64,000 nt of DNA from Diphasiastrum complanatum (Eukaryota; Streptophyta; Lycopodiopsida; Lycopodiales; Lycopodiaceae), in contig CM055107.1 in NCBI GenBank assembly GCA_029204225.1, positions 45,929,023-45,993,022 on the forward strand, read 5' to 3'. Under the pieces are notes generated by a model, which was not told the DNA's origin, searched no databases, and worked only from the letters and a program-made list of their open reading frames with translations. Below are positions 54,111 through 64,000 of this stretch, piece after piece. Position 1 is the stretch's first letter. Every line of letters begins with the position of its first letter. Position numbers and translations under genes: made by a program.

Positions 54111-54243
54111 ACCTCAATCTTGTATGTAATGTGATTAAATAAAAGTTAGACACCACATAACGGTGCACTTGTATTTCCAAAGTGCCAATAGCTACAAATA
54201 GGCCTTGAAGCCTTAGGAAGAACAAGCAACTAATTTTGGTTAA
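54111..54243. other. unassigned sequence right of D3
   Basis: D3 gag homology ends at about 54110; no further match. Confidence 0.4.
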
Positions 54244-54900
54244 TTGTCTCGAAGCACAGTAGGAAATTTATGTGGTGTGGCTCAAATAGAAATTGTAAAA
54301 AGCATTGTAAAGTCAAGCTACTTGCAAAAAAATAAAACCATGCCACCTTCAGCAAGTTGGGACCCTCAGGTGCTGGGTTGTTGGATTGCCTTAACGGGCT
54401 TCCAGCAACAACTTCACCAGCTGCTCAATGAACGAGCTACTAAGCAGTCTCGCGGCCAACAAGTGGCAAGTAAAACACTGTAGGCCTTGATCGATCAGGT
54501 CGAATAGTTGAAAAATGAGAGAGAAAAAGAGAGAGCTAAGAGCCATGCCTAGGTCCCAGCAACTGAAGGACAAGTCCAGAAAATCAGACCAAGTGGCTCA
54601 GCAACACAATCAGCTAGTGTCCAACCTTGGACCGAGTTTGTCTAGGAAAAAACAGCTCGATAGACTTACTAGTCTGACCACCAACACTTAATGCTAAAAT
54701 CGAAGGCGCTAGAGCAAGAGTGTGAATCTCTCAAAGCCAACGAGAGATCACTCAAGGACTATATCTGCACCTTGGAGCTCAATGTCTCAAGAGAGCAGAT
54801 AGTAGTGAAGAGAGCCCAAGAGAACTTCGGGTTAGATTTCTTATGCTTAGTCTTAAAAATCGTTAAGTAATGAGCATCTTGAAAAACAGAAGGCCAACAA
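54244..54900 (+). pseudogene. coiled-coil retroelement ORF remnant
   Basis: The + strand reads GFQQQLHQLLNERATKQSRG, ALIDQVE, LKNEREKERAKSHA and SKALEQECESLKANERSLKD, with several stops: a charged heptad-like protein of the same style as 12480-12797 and 28042-28482. No enzyme motif. Confidence 0.4.
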
Positions 54901-55543
54901 TATGATTTCAGACCTTCACTTTTCCCCTCTAAGTTTTTTCCATTTATGCCTTAAAAAATGATTCAAGGCACCCTTTGCTTTTTGCCTTCTTTGCCCTTTT
55001 TACGTGCGTTCACAAAAAATGCGCACACTGGCCAGAATGACTTAAAAACCATTTCTGGACCACCTTCGTCTTTTTTGCCTCTTTGCGAAAAATACAACAC
55101 AAAACCTAGAAAGTCTTAAAAACCATTTTAAGACACCTTCGTCTTTTTCACTATCTTAAAACTAAGGCATCTTAGGCTTCTTCCCTGCCTTAAATCTAAG
55201 GGCGTCTTCAGGATTTGCATACCTTCAGTCTAACAACGGACACCTTTAGGTTTTTCAGGTTTTTTGTATTTTTCCTACATTGGCAAACCGACGTCACCAA
55301 ACGTACCCTAAAACAGCTGGACAACCAAATATCCAAAAGGCGGTGAAGCGGTTACCAACTTTTGTACATATGCAAAGACTGGCATAAATAGCCTTAAAGG
55401 CTTGTAAGATATTTCCTCTCTTGTAAATATCTATATTAGCTGAATCAAGCTATGTAAGTGTTAATTGAAATTTCTCTTTCAATCAGAGTTATCTGTAGCC
55501 AACGTTATCATGCTCAGCAAGCTGAAGTTATTACTTCAAGCCA
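54901..55543. repeat. degenerate CCTTAAAAACCATTT / ACACCTTCGTCTTTT repeats, LTR-like
   Basis: Loose repetition of GCCTTAAAA, AAACCATTT and CACCTTCGTCTTTTT units at 54945-55200, then TTGTAAATATCTATATTAGCTG and TTGAAATTTCTCTTTCAATC, which read like the 3' part of a gypsy LTR. No partner copy in the window. Confidence 0.4.
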
Positions 55544-56030
55544 TTGTACTCAATGTTGACATTTATCAGAGTGCAATTTTTGTCTCACTGCTGTGTCGTT
55601 CATTTGCACAAACTGTATGAATTCTTCTACTTGAAAATTTCTACTGCTAACTGTTGCATTTTTGTTCCTACACGCCTACCCTCTGAGCAATCGAGCCTCC
55701 ACTGCACTTATGACCACTGTTTTACGACACTTCATAGCCCAACAAGCAGCCTTAAAGCTCAGGATTCAGTAGGCAGACCTGCAAGTGTAGGCCATTCAAG
55801 CTATTCAAGTCGCACTAGATCAAATAATAGCCACAGTAGAGGAAGAAACGCCGGCCGCTCAAAAAATCCAAAAGAAGAGGACCGAGTATTATGGGATCAA
55901 CAGAAGAGTCACGAGGCCATGCTCACAACTAAGGATACAGAGCTGGCAACCTTATGCGCCACGCTCTAGGAAGATGAGCAGGCTCTACAGGACATCGTCA
56001 GTGAGCTAAAGATCCTCAAAAAATAGTTCA
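55544..56030 (+). pseudogene. Ser/Arg-rich and coiled-coil frame, retroelement remnant
   Basis: A 141-residue open frame (55544-55969). The informative part is PASVGHSSYSSRTRSNNSHS, RGRNAGRSKNPKEEDRVLWD and TTKDTELATLCATL; past a stop comes QDIVSELKILKK. The upstream part looks like non-coding sequence that happens to be open. Probably the start of a gag-like or accessory ORF following the LTR-like stretch. Confidence 0.35.
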
Positions 56031-57497
<1,467 letters not shown>

Positions 57498-57989
57498 GAT
57501 CTGCTGCAATAGAGCCCTGTACAGATAGGAGCTTACACGTGTGAAATCAGCCCTCATTAATTGAGTGCTACTTCTCAAGGATTGATCCAAATTTGATGTT
57601 CTATAGCTTGTTGGATAGGTATTGAAGATTGAAATGTGTTTCTTGAGTTTCTAAATCAATTTGATTTGTTTTTAAAAGAGTTTTAGGCAATCAGAGGATC
57701 TGAGAGAGTACTCAACTCGTGGGATATGCCAAAGTGAGCACACATCAGTTCTTTTCACCAATTTCATCAATTTTCATTGTCAATCAAGTAGAATTGGATA
57801 GAAGTGAGTATTATGAGGTCTTAGAGTTTTCATTTCACACAAATTACTATGTTTGAGTTGAAAGTAAGTTCCTAGAGAGTTTTTTCTGTTCCTTGAAACT
57901 CGTGGGAGAGATAGACTTCTTATTTGCATGTGCTTCATTTATCTGATTGAAGCAAGATCTTAATTCAAGGTAGATAAAGAAAGTAGGCA
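57498..57989 (+). repeat. probable LTR/leader remnant of copia E1
   Basis: 57498-57602 is the inverted partner of 50986-51098. The rest is AT-rich with no frame and leads into the E1 gag tail. It does not match E1's 3' LTR (61407-62132), so either E1 lost its 5' LTR or this piece belongs to an older element. Confidence 0.4.
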
Positions 57990-60900
57990 AGAGAACAAGA
58001 TGCTGAGGATCAACAAACTTTCATTGAAAGATGGTGGAGATGACAAAACACTCTTCATCAGAGACAAGTCAAGAGGCAAGGGCAAAGGACAACAACACTT
58101 CAAGAAGGGCAAGCCAAGGAAGGTGGTGAGGATCAGTCCTCACAATCTGCAACATCCAGTGGCAAAAAGAAGCTGTCAAAGGTCAAGTGTTTTTTCTGTG
58201 GCAAGAAAGGACACTATGCATCAAGCTGTTTCAAGAAGAAGAACCAATCTAAGCAAGCTAACCTTACTAATGAGGATGAGTGTGAGGGTGTTGAGAGTGA
58301 AAGAGAGGATTCATTAATGATGTCTACTTTTTCATCTTTTCCTTTCAAGAATGAAGAAGTCTAGTGGATAGATAGTGTGGCTAGTTCTCATATGTCTAGT
58401 TCTAGAAACACTTTCACTAGTCTCATGCCATATCTAGGTGCAAAAAGATCAATCTATACTGCTAATGATGTAGAGTGTAGAATTGAAGGAATAGGTAGTA
58501 TTCCACTACATGCATCATCATCAAAATCTTTTTGCTTACATGATGTACTTTATGTACCTAGACTAACCAAGAATCTCAGTAGTGTAGGACAATTGTTTGA
58601 TAGTGGATTGGATGTCAAGTTTCAAGTTGACAAGTGTATAATCTCAAGAGAAAATGAAGTTATTGCTAGAGGATCTAGAATTGGTAAGCTGTACAAACTT
58701 GATTCTAGGGAGAGTGCTAACATTTTAGATATTGCTTATGAGACCAAGGTCCTTCAGAAGGATCTGTGGCATAAGAGATTTTGACATTCCAATTTCAAAG
58801 CCATGCAATCTATGGTCAAGTAAGGAAAAGTTGTTGGACTACCAAAGACATTGTCAAAGGAGCTTCAACCTTGTGAAGCTTGTGTTTTGGCAAAATCACA
58901 CAAAAGGCCTTTTCCTAGATCAAGCATCAAAACAAAGCAACCATTTTGAATGCGCGCACTTTGATGTTCATTTCTCATCAACTAAGGCCAAAGGAGGAAC
59001 AAATTTCTTTGTTTCCTTTCTAGATGATTATACAAGATATTCTTGGAACTATATGCTGTCTTTTAAAGCCATGGTCTATGATATTTTTCCTACTTTCAAA
59101 GCTTATGTAGAAAAGCAATCTTCTTTCAAGTTGAAAGCTTTGAGAAGTGACAGTGGAATACACCTCCAATAAGTTTAAAGATTTTTGTGAGAGAGAGAGA
59201 ATTCAAAGAGAGTTTTCTTGTTCATATACTCCTCAACAAAATGGAGTTGATGCGAGAAAAAATAGAACTTTGTGTGAATGTGCAAAAGCCATTAGGCTAG
59301 AAGCTTCTTTGCCTAAAGAGTTTTGGGGAGAGGCAGTTGCATGTGCAAACTATCTTTGTAATAGGCTTCCTAATCTTGCAATAGGATGAAAAACACCATT
59401 TGAGATGTTGTATAAGAGAAAGCCTAAGGTAGATCATCTTAGGATTTTTGGTTGTGTATGCTTTGTGCATGTGCCTCTAGAAACTAGGAAGAAGGAAGAT
59501 CCTAGTGCAGTTAAAGAAATTTTTGTAGGATATGCATCTACTAAAAAAGCATACAAAATATATCTTCCCTCTACTAACAAGAATGTTGTTAGTTGAGATG
59601 TGATCTTCCATGAAGATCAGAAGTTTGGATGATGCACAGATCAAGGAGTCTCATGCAAGATCAATCATCAATCTTGATGCTGTCCAAGAAGTGGTGAGGC
59701 CGAGGCTTGAGGAGGAGCAAATTCAAGCTACCACACCAAGAAGATCTACAAGAGCAAGATATGTGCCAAGGAGGCTCACATATGATGAGGAAGAAAGGCA
59801 AGTGTAAGGTGAAACTTTCTATCATGCTCTCTTCATATTAGATGAAGAGCCTAAAGATGTCCAAGAAGCTCTTCAATCCAAGATATGGACTAAAGCAATG
59901 ACCCAAGAGTTTGAAGCCTTGATGTCAAACAACACATGGGAGCTTGTGGAGCCACCAAACAACATGCATGTGATTGGATGTAAGTGGCTTTTCAGAATCA
60001 AGTATAATCATGATGGATCTATCAACAAGTATAAAGCAAGACTTTGTGCCAAAGGCTACTCACAAATCAAAGGTCTTGACTATGAAGACACCTTTGCACC
60101 TGTTGCAAAGATGGTAACAATTCGAATACTCATATCTCTTACATGTTTTCACAATTGGAGTATGTTCCAGCTTGATGTTTCTAATGCATTTATCAATGGT
60201 TACCTTGAGGAGGAGATTTACATGGAGCAACCTCCTGGTTTTGTGAAAGAAGGTGATGAATCAAAAGTTCGTCTTTTGTTCAAAAGCCTCTATGGACTAG
60301 AACAAGCACCAAGGTCTTGGTATGCAAGCCTCAACTCCTATCTCATATCACTCAGATTTTGTCTAAGTGAATATGACCCTTCTTTGTATTATGAGTTTGT
60401 AGATAGTTTTGTAATCATTCTTCTCATCTATGTAGACGATATCATTCTTTGTGGAAATAATGAGAAGCTAGTTGAAGAAACTAAGAATTCACTTGGTAGT
60501 GAGTTTAAGATGCACTTAGGAGTTCTTCACTATATTCTAGGCCTTGAAATAGATTTTTGAAAAGGTCAAGCCTTTATAAGTCAAAGTAGATATGCACTTT
60601 CCATGCTCAAGAAATTCCAAATGGAAAATTGTAAAGGCATAGATACACCCATGGAGCACATTGTAAAAGTTCCTATGAAAGATGATGAAAAATCCTTTGT
60701 GGACATCACTCTTTATAAGAGTCTTATTCACTCACTTATATGGTTAACAATGACTAGGCCTAATCTAAGCTTTAGTGTTCATAAGCTAAGTCAACACATG
60801 TAGGATCCAAAGTTATATTACTGGAAGTTGGCTAAAAGAATCTTGAGGTATATATCTTCTACCTTAGATTATGGATTATTTTACAAAGGAGAAGATTTGA

Positions 60901-61406
60901 CTTTGATTGCTTTTTCAAATTCGGATCTTCCAGGAGACAGGTTGGATAGAAAATCCACAAGTGCTTACACTATTTTTCTTGGAGGGAACTTGGTTTCTTG
61001 GCTATCAAAGAAGCAAGCAACTATTTCCTTATCATCCTGTGAAGCTAAATACAAATCTCTTACAACCACAACAAAGGAGATTTTATGGATCAAAAGGCTA
61101 CTTTTGGAGCTAAAGTGTTATGCCGTTGAAGATCTTCCAATTATCAAGAATGATAATATTTCTGCTCAAGCTCTTGCAAATAATCCAGTGTTCCATGCAA
61201 GGAGCAAACACATCGAGGTAGCTCATCATTTTGTAAGAGAAAAAGTCATTGGGAGAGAGATCTCATTGGAGCACGTTAAATCTTCAAATTGTGTCGCAGA
61301 TCTTCTCACCAAGCCATTACTCAAGAATGTCTTTATCAAGATGAGATCTAATCTTGGCCTAATTTCAAAGTCTATGTTGGATAGGATCATAAATTTTAAG
61401 GAGGAG
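57990..61406 (+). pseudogene. copia E1 gag end to RNase H
   Basis: Order: gag tail with a CCHC knuckle CFFCGKKGHYASSC near 58190; protease WIDSVASSHM (58364 on; Gly of DSG is Val); pre-integrase DLWHKRF; integrase (FLDDYTRYSWNYM, LRSDSG then a frameshift, PQQNGVDARKNRTL, in which the catalytic Glu position is Ala); linker; RT 59898-60560 (NAFINGYLEEEIYMEQPPGF, YVDD at 60429-60440, LYGLEQAPRSWY); RT end; RNase H 60828-61418 (HFVREKVIGREISLEHV, ADLLTKPLLKN). About eight stops or shifts. RT and RNase H frames are the best preserved. Confidence 0.93.
61395..61406 (+). promoter_or_regulatory. polypurine tract of E1
   Basis: TTTTAAGGAGGAG-type tract directly before the LTR start TGTGAAGATT. Confidence 0.8.
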
Positions 61407-62132
61407 TGTGAAGATTAGTAAAATATTATCTTTCTATCTCGAGTTTTGGGGCCATGTCCATGATTATTTCCATTGTAATCTATGTTCTACATAAAAGGTA
61501 TGTGAATTGAGCACATAACCTTCTAGAATAGGTCGAGTTTGAGTTAAGTAGAATCAATTTTGATGATATGCAAAAGTTTAAATAGCATGCAATGTCTTTC
61601 TGTATGCATGCAAGCCACATGCAATCAGTGCATGCAACACGCAAAGTGGTTTCTGTGATCTACACATGTCTAGGCAGTATTATGAGTTGACATGTAGTAC
61701 ATGCAATATCCATGCATGCAGTTACACATGTGGATCTTTGGTAGGCAAGTTAACTTAGTTAAGTGGACTTTCCATGCAACTCCACCGTAGGAATTCGAGT
61801 ATCTTTCATATAGGAAAATATTGGCATGTTTTGCCATATTGTGAATAATGAGATTTTGGTGTTTTGGACTCATTCTCTCTCTACTCGAGTTTTCTATCAT
61901 TGATTTTCTCTCTCTACCCGAGAGCAGCCTATTTTTCCCATACTGAGCACTTAGAATTATTTCTGACATTCAATTCTCATAGTAAGAAGTTAGATTTTCA
62001 GATGTATGCCATTGTGCTCTTGCCATAGATTTTTCAAGTATACTGTTCTCTGATCAGTCTTGTGCAATCACAACACCTCAATAAGATCCTGTAGGGTGTG
62101 TAGTGAAGTTCACACGTGCTAAAAACTTCACA
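61407..62132 (+). repeat. E1 3' LTR
   Basis: TGTGAAGATTAG ... AAAACTTCACA, 726 bases. Reverse complement present at 62680-63407. Contains CACACGTG near its end (62111-62118) and many ATGCATGCA words (61610-61725). Confidence 0.92.
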
Positions 62133-62679
62133 CTATCCAAGGCGCAACAACGAAAACTTGTAATTAGATCTCATCCATATCAGCTGATTGCTAGCCAACT
62201 ATATCGAATAGGGGCAGATAATATCATTTGGCATTGTATCCTAGACAAGTCAGATCATGTCCCTCTCGCATGAAGCAATGGGAGGCAGACACTTTGCAGT
62301 GGATGTAATAGTATGCAAGATTCTACAATCTGGTTGCTGTTGGCCAACAATGCACAAGGATACTGAGGCATGTATCAAGCAATGTGATGTATGTTAGAGG
62401 GTATGCAGACCAACAAAAGCAAATCATGAGTTGTTACATTCTGTATTGACTCAAGCGCCATTTGCAAAATGGGGACTTGATTACATCGGCCTATTCACCC
62501 AGCCACTCGCAGTACCCAAGCCCGATATATCATCATGGCTACAAAATATCTCACAAAGTGGGTTGAAGCCAAAGCAGTGCGCATAGCAAATGCTAGGTCC
62601 ACCGCGAAGTTCCTTTACGAAAATATCATTGTGCGCTTCGGATGCCCAGTGAAGATAGTCAGCGATCGGAAAACTCACT
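62133..62679 (+). pseudogene. gypsy integrase fragment between two E LTRs
   Basis: Matches 6715-7245 (QRKL, VCKILQSGCCWPTMHKDTE, APFAKWGLDYIG, PDISSWLQN/ATKYLTKWVEAKAV, FGCPVKIVSD) with stops. It has no ends of its own, being bounded exactly by the two E LTRs, which are inserted in it facing each other. Confidence 0.9.
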
Positions 62680-63407
62680 TGTGAAGTTTTTAGCACATGT
62701 GAACTTCACCACACACCTTACAGGATCTTTATGAGGTGTTGTGAGTGCACAAGAATGATCAATGAGTAGAATACTCAAAAATTCCAAGGCAAGAGTACAA
62801 TGACATACAACAGACTGAAAAAACTAACTCCTTATTATGAGAGATGGATATCAAAAAATATTCTAAGTGATCACTATGGCAAAAACAGCCTGCTCTCGGG
62901 TAGAGAGAGAAAATCAACACCAAAAACTTGGGTGGAGAGAGAATGAGCCAAAATCACCAAGATCTCAATATTCACAATATGGCAAAACAAGCCAACGTTT
63001 CTCTACATCAAAGAGGCTCGAATTCCTATAATGGAGTTGCATGGAAAGTCCACTTCATTTAGTTAACTCAACTATCATGGATCCACATGTAAAACTGCAT
63101 GCATGGATATTGCATGTATTCCATGTCAACTCTCAAAATTACCTAGACATGTGTAGATCATTTAACTTGGTTTGCATGTTGCATGCACTGATTGCATGTT
63201 GCATGCATGCACATTGAATGACTATGCATGTTATCTAAACTTTTGCATGACATCATAAATGAATCTACCTAACTCAAACTCGACCTATTCTAAGAAGGTT
63301 ATGTGCTCAATTCACATACCTCTATGTACAATCAAATACACAAAAGAAATAAGGTAAGCATAGCTTTCAAAGTCAAGATAGGATGATATTTTTAACCATT
63401 CTTCACA
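62680..63407 (-). repeat. E2 3' LTR
   Basis: TGTGAAGTTTTTAGCACATG ... ATTCTTCACA on the + strand, 728 bases; inverted copy of 61407-62132. The G-box variant here is CACATGTG. Confidence 0.92.
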
Positions 63408-63422
63408 CTCCTTAAAATATAT

Positions 63423-64000
63423 TTACCTATTCAAAATAGACTTTGAGATTAAGCCAAGAATAGACCTCATCTTGACAAATATATTCTTGAGCAATGGCTT
63501 GGTGAGAAGATCTGCAGCACAATTTGAAGTTCCAACATGCTCCAATGAGATCTCTCTCCCAATAACTTTTTCTCTTACAAAATGATGAGCTACCTCAATG
63601 TGTTTGCTCCTTGCATGGAACACATGATTGTTTGCAAGAGCCTGAGTCGAGTTGATAATTGGAAGGTCTTCATCTCCATAACACTTAAGCTCCAAGAGTA
63701 GTTTTTTGATCCATAAAACTTCCTTTTGTTGTGGTTGTAAGAAATTTGTACTCAGATTCACAGGATGATAAGGATATAGTTGTTTGTTTCTTTGATAGCC
63801 AAGAAACTAGATTCCTTCCATGAAAAATTGTGTAAGCACTAGTGGATTTTCTATCCAGCCTGTCTCCTGCAAAATTTGAGTCTGAAAAAGCAACCAAAGT
63901 TAGATCTTCTGCTTTGTAGATCAATCCAAATTCTAAGGTAGAAGATATATATCTCAAGATTCTTTTAGCCAACTTCCAATGATATATCTCTGGATCCTAC
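63423..64000 (-). pseudogene. E2 RNase H
   Basis: Minus strand from 63972: MAKRILRYISSTLEFGLIYK, FSDSNFAGDRLDRKSTSAYT, SWLSKKQTTISLSSCESEY; a frameshift near 63720; then VLWIKKLLLELKCYG, VFHARSKHIEVAHHFVRE and ADLLTKPLLKN. Very close to E1; the IKNDNISAQAL segment is shortened to INSTQAL. Confidence 0.92.

Larger units (their letters stand above)
62680..64000 (-). mobile_element. copia E2, 3' LTR and RNase H; runs off the window
   Basis: LTR 62680-63407, PPT complement (CTCCTTAAAATAT, 63408-63420), then minus-strand RNase H. The rest lies beyond 64000. Same family as E1 in inverted orientation. Confidence 0.92.

Overview
This window is plant nuclear DNA. It has split exons with GT-AG junctions, a plant-type casein kinase II alpha gene, and a dense nest of Ty1/copia and Ty3/gypsy LTR retrotransposons plus a LINE. 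Many of the LTR elements carry a primer-binding site matching the initiator-methionine tRNA end (TGGTATCAGAGC). The density, decay and nesting of the elements suggest a large, repeat-rich land-plant genome. A fern or another large-genome lineage would fit, but the sequence does not fix the taxon. I see no bacterial, organellar or viral gene set, no tRNA or rRNA gene and no CRISPR array.

Layout. (1) 1-10555: seven exons of a CK2-alpha gene on the + strand (737-10555). The two upstream exons carry frameshifting insertions, while the five downstream exons are open and keep phase. The 7.4-kb intron 1165-8547 holds a LINE fragment, a minus-strand copia remnant and a decayed gypsy element. (2) 11.2-15.2 kb: gypsy pieces ending in a poly-purine tract and a 3' LTR, with copia fragments spliced in. 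(3) 15.2-21.1 kb: a copia LTR (here LTR-A) split by a complete 5.3-kb non-autonomous element (here X) with 0.83-kb LTRs and a matching flanking string. (4) 21.3-26.0 kb: three copies of another LTR (here H) in alternating orientation, one split by a gag-only copia miniature. (5) 26-31.4 kb: sequence without genes, then coiled-coil and protease-like remnants and the end of a gypsy element (here F). (6) 31.4-37.4 kb: a complete copia element (D1) inserted into the integrase of F with a GTCAA target duplication. Its reverse transcriptase has been replaced by an unrelated long open frame. (7) 37.4-51 kb: the rest of F, a second split LTR-A, a gag-RNase H deletion element (G2), two copia A bodies and the 5' half of D2. 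(8) 51-54.1 kb: D3, interrupted by a 1381-bp inverted composite of four miniature LTRs enclosing a stolen integrase piece. (9) 54.1-57.5 kb: coiled-coil remnants and a (GA)n tract. (10) 57.5-64 kb: copia E1 and the inverted copia E2, flanking a gypsy integrase fragment.

Apart from CK2-alpha, everything recognisable is retroelement-derived. Most pol genes have stops, frameshifts or lost catalytic residues. The elements with both LTRs and a recognisable insertion site (D1, X, G2, the composite miniature) all lack a usable reverse transcriptase, so any mobility must have depended on enzymes supplied elsewhere.

The best leads for something undescribed are the composite inverted miniature at 52333-53713, the foreign open frame inside D1 (32605-33726), and a perfect 10-base palindrome CACACGTGTG that recurs nine times, mainly in LTRs of otherwise different families. 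Family letters (A, D, E, F, G2, H, X) are local labels for this report, not published names.
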